Positions 1-7,172 are shown, counted from the stretch's first letter. The stretch: 20,119 nucleotides of DNA from an uncultured Eubacteriales bacterium (GCA_900551495.1 URWG01000016.1:1-20119), one strand, 5' to 3'. Notes: generated by a model from the letters alone, not told the origin. Program-made: numbers and translations.

Positions 1-52
1 ACCCCATAAATTGTTACCCGATTTTGACGGTTACGGACTTTTTTGACAGTCT

Positions 53-106
53 GAAGCCTCCGTGCGCCGTTCGGCACACGGAGGCTTCTGCGGCAGCTTG
101 TGCCGC
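53..106. repeat. Tandem inverted repeats (two hairpins) at the left edge
   Basis: Positions 53-64 (GAAGCCTCCGTG) and 77-88 form a perfect 12-bp inverted repeat around a GC-rich loop. A second 6-bp hairpin (GCGGCA/TGCCGC, 90-95 with 101-106) follows at once. Neither is followed by a clean T-run; a T6 stretch lies before the first hairpin on the plus strand. This could be a bidirectional terminator for the leftward operon and an unseen gene to the left, or a dispersed intergenic repeat. Nothing protein-like is visible in bases 1-198. Confidence 0.55.
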
Positions 107-110
107 CGAG

Positions 111-175
111 CAAAAACTCCGAGGCTAATATCCGATGAAGGCGAACAAATTTCGATCGGGTATCGGTCTCGGAGT
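111..175 (-). terminator. Probable intrinsic terminator of the leftward operon
   Basis: Reading the minus strand, ACTCCGAG (175-168) pairs with CTCGGAGT (123-116) and the second arm runs directly into a T-tract (TTTTTG, 116-111). Inner sequences (ATCGG at 162-166 with CCGAT at 132-136) can extend the structure. It lies just beyond the stop codon of the SGNH hydrolase, where a terminator for the four-gene minus-strand operon is expected. A smaller hairpin (TTGCAT/ATGCAA, 182-198) abuts the stop codon. The large loop keeps confidence moderate. Confidence 0.55.
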
Positions 176-198
176 ATTCTTTTGCATTGCGTATGCAA

Positions 199-855
199 TC
201 AGCCCAGCATCTCCTTGATTTTCAGAACGACGGCATCCGCCAGCTTTGCGTGATCCTGCTTGGAATAGTGCAGTCCGTCGAGCGAATTGATCTCGAAATC
301 CAACGCCGCACAGTCGAGGAAGCCGCAGCCGTACCGCTGCGCAATCTCCCGGTACAGGGCGCCCAGCTGTACGCTCTTTTCATACGCCAGCGGACCGTAG
401 CTAAAGCCGAAGATCATGTCCGCAATGTCCTTGCGCACCGGCGCCGGCGCAACGAAAAGAACCTTCGGCACAGGATAGCCGTAATACGATTGCTGTGCCG
501 CTGCGACCAGCTTTTCCGCACCGAATGCGATCATACCGGCAGTCAGATTGAACATATGCTTCAGTTCGTTTACGCCCATCTGAATAATGACCAGATCCAG
601 CGGCGCTTGGGCATCGAGGGCGACCTCGAGGCTGTGCAGCCCGTGGCGGTGCGGGAAATACGGGTCGTCCTGCAAATTGGTACGGGCGTTGAGCGCATCT
701 TCAATAATGCGGTACTCACTGCCCAGCGCGAGCTGTACCCGACCGGGCCAGCGTTCGTCGAAAGCCATGCGCCGTCCGGAGCCGAGTGCCGGGTCATAGG
801 TCGTGTAGTCATAGCCCCAGGTGTTGGAATCGCCGTAGCAGAGAATGTTTTTCAT
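199..855 (-). CDS. SGNH/GDSL-family hydrolase
   Basis: 218-residue hydrolase of the SGNH (GDSL-like) esterase fold. Block I is GDSN at residues 8-11 with Ser10 as predicted nucleophile; block III is GVNE with oxyanion Asn96; the C-terminal DGLH (Asp193, His196) supplies the rest of the triad. There is no signal peptide, so it should be cytoplasmic. Family members remove acyl groups from sugars, lipids or thioesters; the substrate here is unknown. The start has an AGGAGC ribosome binding site and lies 26 bases after the HAD gene, so it is the last gene of the leftward operon. In a carbohydrate locus, a sugar O-deacylase is a reasonable inference but is not shown by the sequence. Confidence 0.85.
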   Translation of the reverse strand: MKNILCYGDSNTWGYDYTTYDPALGSGRRMAFDERWPGRVQLALGSEYRIIEDALNARTNLQDDPYFPHRHGLHSLEVALDAQAPLDLVIIQMGVNELKHMFNLTAGMIAFGAEKLVAAAQQSYYGYPVPKVLFVAPAPVRKDIADMIFGFSYGPLAYEKSVQLGALYREIAQRYGCGFLDCAALDFEINSLDGLHYSKQDHAKLADAVVLKIKEMLG

Positions 856-881
856 GGTGATTGCTCCTTTCGGATAATTTG

Positions 882-1670
882 TCAGATTTTATCGGCAGCA
901 ACGGCAAACGCCTCCGCCATGCCGCCGCAGATTACGTCGGGCACTATGTAGCGGACTGCGGATCGGACCTCCTCGACCGCATTCTCCGGAGCAAACGACG
1001 TTCCGGCAAGACGCAGCATCGGCAAATCGCTCAGAGCATCGCCGGCAGCGCAGAAGCGCTCCAAGGGAATGCCGATGGCGGCAGAGAGCGCACGCATCGC
1101 ATCGACCTTGCTGCTGCCGGCGGCGACCACGTCCGCAAAATTTCGACTTGCAAACACAAAATCGCAATACTTCGGCGGAAAGTATGCCCGACAATCCGAA
1201 AGCTCCTGCGGGTCATCGCAGCACATTACCAATTTAATGACATCGCCCCGTATCTCCGAGAGATGCCGCAGTGCTCCGGTGTTTTCTTCCTTTACGCCGC
1301 GTGCATCCAATCTTGCATTGCGCCGCAGCACATAGATGTCCTCCGCGGTGAAAACCTGCATGCTGATCTGCGGATGGCGCTCCAAAACGCGGGCAACACC
1401 GTCGAGAACATCCCAACGGAACGGATGAAGGTAAACGTGCCGCTCGGCTTGAAAATCATAGAGCGATGCGCCGCCGTAGAGAATACAGGGGAGATTCACA
1501 CCGAGACGTCGTGCGATTTCCCGTGCGGCGGCGACGGAGCGACCGGTGCAGACCGCAAGCAGACCTCCCCGTGCCGTGTATTCGTGCGCCGCAGCCACGA
1601 CCGTGTCGGGCAGCGGAACGTCCCGACGCACCAATGTGCCGTCAATATCGGTCAAAAAGACGGTTTTCAT
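882..1670 (-). CDS. Cof-type HAD-superfamily phosphatase
   Basis: 262-residue HAD hydrolase with a type IIB (Cof) cap. Motif I is DIDGT with nucleophile Asp8 and general acid Asp10; motif II is the Thr in CTGRS near residue 42; the conserved Lys is in SSKVDAM; motif IV is GDALSDLPML near the C-terminus. These proteins are cytoplasmic Mg-dependent phosphatases, usually acting on sugar phosphates or pyridoxal/FMN-type phosphates. The ATG overlaps the stop codon of the upstream dehydrogenase as ATGA (1667-1670), so translation is probably coupled; there is no strong ribosome binding site of its own. Motif IV has Ala-Leu-Ser where many relatives have Ser-x-Asn, but the acidic residue is kept. A role dephosphorylating a pathway intermediate is inferred from context. 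Confidence 0.87.
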   Translation of the reverse strand: MKTVFLTDIDGTLVRRDVPLPDTVVAAAHEYTARGGLLAVCTGRSVAAAREIARRLGVNLPCILYGGASLYDFQAERHVYLHPFRWDVLDGVARVLERHPQISMQVFTAEDIYVLRRNARLDARGVKEENTGALRHLSEIRGDVIKLVMCCDDPQELSDCRAYFPPKYCDFVFASRNFADVVAAGSSKVDAMRALSAAIGIPLERFCAAGDALSDLPMLRLAGTSFAPENAVEEVRSAVRYIVPDVICGGMAEAFAVAADKI

Positions 1671-2686
1671 CGCCGAAGCTCAACGATGCTGCCGGTATCG
1701 GCAGATCGGCGAATGGCGTTGACCGTACGAATGACCTCAATACTGTCCTCAACGGTGACAACGGCAGGCTTTTCACCCCGGTCAAGGCAACCGAGGAAGT
1801 AGGCAATTTCCGCGCGGTACGCGTCGTACTGCTCCGGCGAAATGATCTCGACAGGCTGCCCCTCGCGGAAAATTTTCAGCTCGGCAAGCGCGCCGTCGCG
1901 TTGATTGATGTCGTAACCGGCGCGGTAGGTCAGCTCCGCCGCAGCCTTTGAGCCCATGATCTTTGCATACATGGTGAAGGGATAACCGGTGTGCATATTG
2001 AAGGCGGTCTCCGCTATGGCTTTGTGACCGTTTTCAAAAGTAATGCTCGCAAAAACGTTGTCGTAGCAGTCGGTCTCGTCCTTCGCCGCCAGCGTATAGA
2101 CCTGCTTGGCGGGACCGAACAGATAGTTCATGTAATCGACGTCATGCACCATCATGTCGAACATGGCGCCGCCGCCGCGCTTCGGGTCGAACAGCCAGTC
2201 GTTTCCCCAGTACTGCCGCTCGGAGCAGCGGGAAAAGTATGACAGGTAAAGCTCACCGAATTCGCCGTTGTCCAGCATTTCTTTTATTTTGGTGTAGCCG
2301 GTCCAAAAGCGGACGACCTGCGCGGTCATGTACGGGATACCCGTTTTTTCGATCGTATGCGCGGCAAGCTCTGCATCCTCCACGGTCAGCGTAAACGGCT
2401 TTTCGCACAGCACCGCCTTGCCGTAGGAGGCACACAGCGCGATGTGCTCTGCGTGCAGATAGGTAGGAAGGCAAATCAGGCAGACGTCAATGTCCGGCTC
2501 GTTTTCCAGCATGGTGCGGGCATCGGTATACCATGCGCAGCGATGCTCTCTGCCGACAGTCTCCGCTCTTTGCGGAAGCACCTCGGCAATCGCCTTCAGC
2601 TCGGCATTTTCCAATGCAGCGATTGCGTCAAAATGGCTTTTGGAGATCATGCCACAGCCGATCAGTGCAATGTTATATTTTTTCAT
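1667..2686 (-). CDS. Gfo/Idh/MocA-family NAD(P)-dependent oxidoreductase
   Basis: 339 residues, the normal length for the family. The N-terminal Rossmann fold shows a dinucleotide loop GCGMIS (residues 10-15), and the diagnostic EKP triad lies at 95-97. The C-terminal alpha/beta domain carries a GGGAMFDMMVHDVDYM segment (171-186) in which Asp177 and His181 match the conserved catalytic or substrate-binding positions. Family members oxidise or reduce hydroxyl/keto groups of sugars, inositols, sugar acids and nucleotide sugars with NAD(P). The start follows AGGAG at about 8 bases. It lies between the BtpA-like gene and the HAD phosphatase, sharing four bases with the latter. A dehydrogenase acting on the free sugar or polyol of this locus is the simplest inference. 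Confidence 0.9.
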   Translation of the reverse strand: MKKYNIALIGCGMISKSHFDAIAALENAELKAIAEVLPQRAETVGREHRCAWYTDARTMLENEPDIDVCLICLPTYLHAEHIALCASYGKAVLCEKPFTLTVEDAELAAHTIEKTGIPYMTAQVVRFWTGYTKIKEMLDNGEFGELYLSYFSRCSERQYWGNDWLFDPKRGGGAMFDMMVHDVDYMNYLFGPAKQVYTLAAKDETDCYDNVFASITFENGHKAIAETAFNMHTGYPFTMYAKIMGSKAAAELTYRAGYDINQRDGALAELKIFREGQPVEIISPEQYDAYRAEIAYFLGCLDRGEKPAVVTVEDSIEVIRTVNAIRRSADTGSIVELRR

Positions 2687-2732
2687 CTCGGGAGCTCCTT
2701 ATGTGTATGCAAAATATTCGGCTTTTTCCAAA

Positions 2733-2767
2733 GAATACCCGATTCCGAAAATCGGAAGCGGGTATTC
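2733..2767. repeat. Strong intercistronic hairpin in the leftward operon
   Basis: GAATACCCG (2733-2741) and its complement (2759-2767) flank a second 6-bp inverted arm, separated by one mismatch, giving 15 paired bases with a 3-nt loop. It lies in the 104-base gap between the BtpA-like and dehydrogenase genes. On the minus strand it is followed only by TTTGG, a poor T-tract, so it is more likely a partial terminator or mRNA-stabilising element than a full stop. Confidence 0.6.
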
Positions 2768-2790
2768 AACGGAAAGGGGAGGAGAAACAA

Positions 2791-3591
2791 TCAAGCTCGG
2801 ATGCTGTGAACCTTGTCCATGAACTCCTTAACGCGGTCAAGCTCGACATGGTTGTCAAACAGACCGTCCTTCTTGAAGGTCGTACCGACGACCGCGCCGT
2901 CCGCGATCGACAGGATCTTTTCGATGGTATTGACCTTGCAGCCCGTGTTGGCAAAAACCGCCGTCTCGGGAACGACGCGCTTCACACGCGACAGAATATC
3001 GGTATCGGTAGCGGCACCGGCAGTGATACCGGAGACGCAGAGCACGTCGGGACGGTTGTTGAACACGGTCGTTTTTGCGATCTGTTCAATATCGCGGTCG
3101 GCGAGGTACTTGGCGGCTTCGGGGACAATATTCCACAGCAGCTTTACATCCTTCAGACCGAGGCGCATCTGATGGCGGACGACCTCGCCGGGGTTGGTGT
3201 TCCACAGACCGAAGTCGGAGGCATACACGCCGGACATAATCTCACGGATGAACTTTGCTCCGGTCGCGGCAGCAAGGTCCAAGGAAGCATACGGATCCCA
3301 CAGCATATTCACACCGAAAGGAATTTTGATCTCGCTTTTCAGCTCACCGATGATGCGCGCCATGCAGGCAGTCGTGACAGGCTCCATCTTCGTCAGATAG
3401 GGGAGGCTGAATTCATTGGAGAACATAACCGCATCTACGCCGCCCTCCTGCAGAGTGAGGAACTCCGCGCGCGCCTGATCCACGACCTGCTCCATATCAC
3501 CGCTGAAATAGGGGTCGCCGGGTAATGCGCGAACATGGCACATGGCAATAATGGGCTTCCTCGTATTAAATGTATCCTTGATCCATTGCAT
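2791..3591 (-). CDS. BtpA/SgcQ-family TIM-barrel protein
   Basis: 266 residues resembling the BtpA/SgcQ family throughout: an N-terminal AMCHVRALPGDP segment (residues 16-27) in place of the family's G-M-V-H-L-x-P-L-P-G-S-P, a GGVDAVMFSNE strand, a GVNMLWD segment matching the family's GVNVLRND, and a C-terminal phosphate-binding-like run GAVVGTTFK. No signal peptide or membrane segment is present. The biochemical role of the family is not settled: BtpA was linked to photosystem I assembly, and SgcQ is an uncharacterised protein of an E. coli sugar cluster. It is the first gene of the leftward operon, with a strong GAGGAGG site before ATG 3591. The sgc cluster of E. coli also has an M42 peptidase gene (sgcX), as this locus does. 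Confidence 0.85.
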   Translation of the reverse strand: MQWIKDTFNTRKPIIAMCHVRALPGDPYFSGDMEQVVDQARAEFLTLQEGGVDAVMFSNEFSLPYLTKMEPVTTACMARIIGELKSEIKIPFGVNMLWDPYASLDLAAATGAKFIREIMSGVYASDFGLWNTNPGEVVRHQMRLGLKDVKLLWNIVPEAAKYLADRDIEQIAKTTVFNNRPDVLCVSGITAGAATDTDILSRVKRVVPETAVFANTGCKVNTIEKILSIADGAVVGTTFKKDGLFDNHVELDRVKEFMDKVHSIRA

Positions 3592-3620
3592 TTTCGATGC
3601 TCCTCCTCATAATAGGTATT

Positions 3621-3692
3621 ACGACCGCCCCCTCAAAACGCCGGCAGGAGCGGGACACTCCGGCACAGCAAGCGGAGAGCCCCGACGGTCGT
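3621..3692 (-). promoter_or_regulatory. Structured leader of the leftward operon
   Basis: ACGACCG (3621-3627) pairs perfectly with CGGTCGT (3686-3692), enclosing an internal stem GCCGG/CCGGC (3640-3644 with 3660-3664). On the minus strand the internal stem is followed by GTTTTGAGG, resembling a weak terminator. The structure would sit in the roughly 125-base 5' UTR predicted from the minus-strand promoter. It matches no riboswitch class I recognise. Confidence 0.4.
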
Positions 3693-3722
3693 GAGAGCAG
3701 GTTGCGCCCTCATATTGTCTTT

Positions 3723-3752
3723 AATCTACCATAGATTGGAGGGTTGTGTCAA
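3723..3752 (-). promoter_or_regulatory. Predicted sigma-A promoter of the leftward operon
   Basis: On the minus strand a perfect TTGACA -35 (3752-3747) is followed after 18 bases by TAGATT (3728-3723), a 4/6 match to the -10. It is preceded by TGG, giving an extended -10 TGn. Transcription would start near 3716. The -35 overlaps a 13-base palindrome, GGTTG-TGT-CAACC (3742-3754), which is well placed to be an operator. Confidence 0.55.
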
Positions 3753-3804
3753 CCATTATTACGTATTTTTGAGCGATTTTTTTCGCTTTGTTTGCAGTAT
3801 CGTC

Positions 3805-3885
3805 ATTATGCATAATTTTGTATATCGCATTCTGTGCATTTTGTCTGCCGTGTCAAATTTTAAGCATTCAAATTGTGCAATATTG
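3805..3885. promoter_or_regulatory. Cluster of TGCA-centred boxes, candidate operators
   Basis: The AT-rich core between the divergent promoters has a perfect 12-bp palindrome ATTATGCATAAT (3805-3816). Two related boxes follow: CTGTGCATTTTG (3832-3843) and TTGTGCAATATTG (3873-3885), the last ending in the palindrome CAATATTG. The motif GCATTC...TGTGCA also recurs directly at 3827 and 3864. The boxes are candidates for the DeoR-family regulator encoded downstream, but this is inferred from position only. The rest of the 460-base intergenic region (3592-4051) holds the two promoters and their leaders; I see no gene in it. Confidence 0.35.
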
Positions 3886-3925
3886 AGAAATACGAGCTTA
3901 TTTGCGAAAATACGCGCAGAAATGC

Positions 3926-3953
3926 TTGACAAAGTCCGCGCAGGATGTATAAT
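3926..3953 (+). promoter_or_regulatory. Consensus sigma-A promoter of the rightward operon
   Basis: TTGACA (3926-3931) and TATAAT (3948-3953) are both perfect hexamers with a 16-base spacer. The predicted start is near 3960, about 92 bases before the ATG of the binding-protein gene. Perfect hexamers suggest intrinsically strong transcription, which would suit repression by a DeoR-type regulator. Confidence 0.8.
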
Positions 3954-3967
3954 TATTAGCAGCAGGG

Positions 3968-3992
3968 CGTCCTCGACAGGATGTTTTTCTTG
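3968..3992 (+). terminator. Leader hairpin with T-tract, possible attenuator
   Basis: CGTCCT (3968-3973) pairs with AGGATG (3978-3983, one G-T pair) around a CGAC loop and is followed directly by TTTTTCTTG. An alternative outer stem TAGCA/TGCTA (3957-3961 with 3991-3995) is possible. It begins within about 10 bases of the predicted transcription start. The stem is short, so the call is tentative. Confidence 0.35.
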
Positions 3993-4051
3993 CTACAATG
4001 CGCACTTTTGATTGAAACGCGCAAAAAAATCAACAAGATGGAGGAACTACA

Positions 4052-5218
4052 ATGAAAAAGATCATCGCGTTGGTTCTTGTTCTGCTGCTGATGCTGAGCA
4101 TGGCTGCCTGCACCAAGACCGACACCCCCCCTGCATCCGACAACACCGGAGACAAGCCCTCGCAAGGCACGAATGACACAGACAACGAAAAGGATCTCCG
4201 CACGGTGAAGTTCTGCCTCACCCGTACCGCTGAGGTTCTGGAAGACACCCCCTTCTGGGTAGCTCAGAATCTGGGCTATGCCGCCGAGGAAGGGCTCGAC
4301 ATCGAGATGGTCGAAACCATCGGCACCACCGACTGCAAGATGGTCGCCACCGGTCAGGCAGACTTCGCCGTTCCCGGTCCGTCCCTGATCCTGCAGTCCA
4401 TCGAAGAAGGTCTTCCCATTAAGGTCGTTTGCGCTTACGACGCAATCAACATTTGGGGTCTTTGCGTACTGAAGGATGCTCCCTTCCAGAGCTTTGAGGA
4501 CATCGTTGACGCTCCCGAAAAGTATGGCCGCAAGCTGACCATTGCCCTGGGCGATCCCTCTTGGGAATCTCTCGTTACCCCGACCCTCGTCGCAGCCGGT
4601 ATTGACTGCAAGGAAGACGTCGAGTTCGTCGTCGCGGGCGACAACCGCTTTGTTCAGGTCGCCGAAGGCAACCTCGACATTCTGTTCTCCTGGCCCGGCG
4701 AAGCCTACCAGCTGATCGGTCAGAACTATGACTTCAACTACATTGACGGTCATGAGATTCTGCAGACGAACTCCAACTCCATCATCACCAGCCTCGACAT
4801 GATCGAAAACGAGCCGGATGTCATCCGCGGCTTCTGCCGTGCACTCTGCAAGGGCATCTACTTCACCAAGTACAACCCCGAAGCAGCCGCAGCCGTCTCC
4901 TGCTCCCAGTGGCCGAACATTGAGGTCACATGGAAGGCAGCCGTTTATGTCCAGGAAGGTCGTAACTATCAGATGTTCGGCAAGCCCGGCTCCGAAACCG
5001 AGAAGGAGCGCCTTCAGAACATCGGTCTGTGCACCGACGAAGGCTGGCAGCTCAACGTCGATACCATGCTCTCCTCCGGCGTCATCTCCAAGGAGATCCC
5101 GCTGACCGACATCTACACCAACGAGTTTGTCGATACCACCTGGGACCGCTCCGAGGTCGAGGCGGATGCCGATGCCTACGATTGGCAGAGCGTCGCCGCA
5201 AAGTACGAGGCGGAATAA
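4052..5218 (+). CDS. ABC transporter substrate-binding lipoprotein (NMT1/THI5-like, NitT/TauT type)
   Basis: 388 residues. The N-terminus is a lipoprotein signal peptide (MKK, a run of Leu/Val, lipobox LSMAAC) with Cys20 as the lipidated residue, followed by a low-complexity Thr/Asp/Lys linker to about residue 47. The mature part is a periplasmic-binding-protein type II fold of the NMT1/THI5 kind: PFWVAQNLGYAAEEGLDIE, a TGQADFAVPGPS strand-loop, and a C-terminal lobe ending near residue 385. It captures the substrate outside the membrane for the ABC importer encoded at 12291-15468, the only one in the window. It is the first gene after a perfect promoter, has a GGAGG site 7 bases before ATG, and is followed by a terminator-like hairpin, so it is probably the most abundant product. 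The ligand is not predictable; relatives bind pyrimidines, sulfonates, nitrate or aromatics. Confidence 0.9.
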   Translation: MKKIIALVLVLLLMLSMAACTKTDTPPASDNTGDKPSQGTNDTDNEKDLRTVKFCLTRTAEVLEDTPFWVAQNLGYAAEEGLDIEMVETIGTTDCKMVATGQADFAVPGPSLILQSIEEGLPIKVVCAYDAINIWGLCVLKDAPFQSFEDIVDAPEKYGRKLTIALGDPSWESLVTPTLVAAGIDCKEDVEFVVAGDNRFVQVAEGNLDILFSWPGEAYQLIGQNYDFNYIDGHEILQTNSNSIITSLDMIENEPDVIRGFCRALCKGIYFTKYNPEAAAAVSCSQWPNIEVTWKAAVYVQEGRNYQMFGKPGSETEKERLQNIGLCTDEGWQLNVDTMLSSGVISKEIPLTDIYTNEFVDTTWDRSEVEADADAYDWQSVAAKYEAE

Positions 5219-5254
5219 CTGAATTCCCGAAAATACTTCGGCACTGTAACTTAT

Positions 5255-5286
5255 AAACGCGGGGGCGCAAGCCCCTGCGTTTCTTA
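5255..5286 (+). terminator. Intrinsic terminator-like hairpin after the binding-protein gene
   Basis: A 12-bp stem (5255-5266 with 5271-5282, one G-T pair) closes on a GCAA tetraloop and ends in TTTCTT. Because 16 co-directional genes follow without another obvious promoter, it probably terminates only partly and raises binding-protein mRNA over the rest. Confidence 0.65.
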
Positions 5287-5301
5287 AGAGGTATCTACAT
5301 T

Positions 5302-6507
5302 ATGAAACACCGCTTATTTTCTTTTATCGCTTTATTGCTTATCGCCTGTCTTTTCACTGCTTGCAGCGGAAATTCCGTTTCCGAAACCGAGCAAGCAGTC
5401 ACCGAGGACGATCCGATCGTTGCAACCGTCAACGGTGAGCCTGTTTACTACAGCGCTTTTGCGGAAAAGATGGTCAGCATCGAGGCAATGTACAGCGCCA
5501 TGTCAGGCACGATGTCTGCCGACGAGCTGAATCAAAAGCTGACAGAACAGGCAAACAGCGTTTTGGATACCTTTATTGCCCAATTGATCCTGGAGCAAAA
5601 AGCGGAGGAGCTGGGCATTACGCTTACGGATGAGCAGGAAGCCGCCGTAGCAGCCGCGTGGACGGATACGCAAGAGCAGTTCAGAAAGACCGTCTCCGCC
5701 AACTACCCCACCTTTACCGGCGAAGATTTGGACGCAATGGTGCTGCTGGCGCTGCAAAGCAGCGGACTGACGGAGGAAATGGTAACGCAAAGCGCAAGAA
5801 CCTCGGCGCTGATTGCAAACCTCCGCGCACAAATCGACGCGCAGGTGTCCCCTGTCTCCGATTCCGAGGTTCGGGATACCTACCAAGCACTGCTGCAACA
5901 GCAGCAAACCGAATTTGCAAATGACATCACCGCCTTCGAGTCCGCCATGCTCGGCAACGCGGTGGTTGTATATATTCCTACGGCGCATCGCGTCATCCAT
6001 GAATGGGAGCTGCGCTACGAAAATGACGTGATTGCGCTGCTCAATCAGCTGAAACAGATCGACACGAAAGAAAGCACGGCTTACGAGGACACCCTGGCTG
6101 CCGAGCAGTCGCGCACGCAAGCACAGTTGGAAAAGGTCCGCAGCGAAATTGCCGACGGCGCCGACTTTGATGCACTGTACGCCGAAAAGAACGACGGCGC
6201 CGCTCCGCATATCAATTACATCGGCGCGGAAAGCACCCGCTTTTCGGAGGAGTACTATGCCGCGGCAATGAATATCGATGCCGAGGGCAGTCTTGCGAAA
6301 AAATTCGTTGCAACCAATAACGGATATATGTTATTGTATTGGGGGAGCACCCTCGAGCCGGGGGTCGTACCGTTTGAGACCGTATGTGAGCAGCTTTCCG
6401 AACAGCTGCAAAAGGAGAAATGCGACAAAAATTGGAAAGCTGTACAGGCGCTTTGGCGCGAGGAAGCCGAGATCACGATCGTGACGGATTTGATTACCTA
6501 TTCCTGA
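5302..6507 (+). CDS. SurA/PrsA-like peptidyl-prolyl isomerase lipoprotein
   Basis: 401 residues. A lipoprotein signal (MKHR, hydrophobic core, lipobox LFTAC, Cys21) places it on the outer face of the membrane. Residues 38-180 look like a SurA-type N-terminal chaperone domain: VATVNGEPVYYSAFAEKM, then long amphipathic helices including FIAQLILEQKAEELGI. Residues 225-350 resemble a diverged parvulin domain (PTAHRVIHEWELR, then ADGADFDALYAEKND and a GYMLLYWG strand) with a roughly 35-residue helical insertion. A C-terminal helix follows. Such foldases help exported proteins fold. It sits between the binding protein and the metabolic genes, so it may serve that lipoprotein, although parvulin-like lipoproteins can also be housekeeping. 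The start has an AGAGGT site. Catalytic activity is uncertain because the parvulin motifs are weak. Confidence 0.78.
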   Translation: MKHRLFSFIALLLIACLFTACSGNSVSETEQAVTEDDPIVATVNGEPVYYSAFAEKMVSIEAMYSAMSGTMSADELNQKLTEQANSVLDTFIAQLILEQKAEELGITLTDEQEAAVAAAWTDTQEQFRKTVSANYPTFTGEDLDAMVLLALQSSGLTEEMVTQSARTSALIANLRAQIDAQVSPVSDSEVRDTYQALLQQQQTEFANDITAFESAMLGNAVVVYIPTAHRVIHEWELRYENDVIALLNQLKQIDTKESTAYEDTLAAEQSRTQAQLEKVRSEIADGADFDALYAEKNDGAAPHINYIGAESTRFSEEYYAAAMNIDAEGSLAKKFVATNNGYMLLYWGSTLEPGVVPFETVCEQLSEQLQKEKCDKNWKAVQALWREEAEITIVTDLITYS

Positions 6508-6520
6508 CGGAGGAACGGCA

Positions 6521-7168
6521 ATGAAAAAAACAGCGGTTTTGTTTGACTTTGACGGCACGTTGTTCTATGGCACGACCGACATCAACTACTATGCAATGAA
6601 TATGGCGCTTGCGGAAATGGGGCGTCCCCCGATCAGCCGCGAGCTTGCCAACACAACGGTCGGCGATAAAATTCCGGATGCGTGCCGCCGTATTTTGGGC
6701 ACGGAGGACGAGGCGCTCTGCAAGCAGTTCTTCGACGGCATTTTCCGCTACGCGCCGAAGGCGATCGAGGAACACGCCCGCATCGAGCCGGATTGTGTTG
6801 ATATGCTTCAGGCGCTTTCCGCCGTCGCTCCGCTTGCCGTCTGCTCCAATGCAGAGCGCGGCTACCTCACCGCCCTTTTGGAGAAATTCGGGGTACTTCC
6901 CCTGTTCTCTTACATCTGGCATTCCAAGCCCGGTTATGACAAAACCGCCGCGATCCCCGAGCTGAAGAAACTTCTCGGTGCAGAGCAGGCGATCATGGTC
7001 GGCGACCGCGAGGAGGATGTGCGCAGCGGTAAAGCCAACGGCTGCATCACGGTCGCCATACAGAACGATTTCGGTGCGCGCGATGCGGTCGGCGCGGACT
7101 ACGATGTTTTTTCGCACAGAGAAATGAAAGAGACGATTCTTGCGATCTTGCAGAAACAGGAGGATTGA
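6521..7168 (+). CDS. HAD-superfamily phosphatase (phosphoglycolate phosphatase/beta-PGM-like)
   Basis: 215 residues with a helical type I cap. Motif I is DFDGT (nucleophile Asp9, Asp11), motif II is the Ser of VCSN, motif III is Lys in SKPGYDK, and motif IV is GDREEDVRSG. The family covers phosphoglycolate phosphatase, beta-phosphoglucomutase and various sugar-phosphate phosphatases; motifs alone do not choose among them. The gene starts 13 bases after the foldase gene with a GGAGG site and ends 4 bases before the M42 gene, so it is firmly inside the operon. It is the second HAD phosphatase of the locus, the other being Cof-type on the opposite strand. Confidence 0.87.
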   Translation: MKKTAVLFDFDGTLFYGTTDINYYAMNMALAEMGRPPISRELANTTVGDKIPDACRRILGTEDEALCKQFFDGIFRYAPKAIEEHARIEPDCVDMLQALSAVAPLAVCSNAERGYLTALLEKFGVLPLFSYIWHSKPGYDKTAAIPELKKLLGAEQAIMVGDREEDVRSGKANGCITVAIQNDFGARDAVGADYDVFSHREMKETILAILQKQED

Positions 7169-7172
7169 TGGT

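Noticed and set aside
187..951. 254-residue plus-strand open frame opposite the SGNH hydrolase
   Set aside because: It covers the antisense of a hydrolase with a complete Ser-Asp-His triad, contains no recognisable domain, and would run against the operon direction.
4008..4033. Catabolite-repression (cre) site near TTGAAACGCG in the leader of the rightward operon
   Set aside because: The core does not keep the required TGNAANCG spacing. The flanking TTGATT/AATCAA repeat (4008-4033) is off-centre and has no known binding protein.
3592..4051. Known riboswitch (TPP or FMN) in the divergent region
   Set aside because: I looked because the transporter class includes thiamine and riboflavin precursor importers, but the conserved cores of these riboswitches are not visible on either strand.
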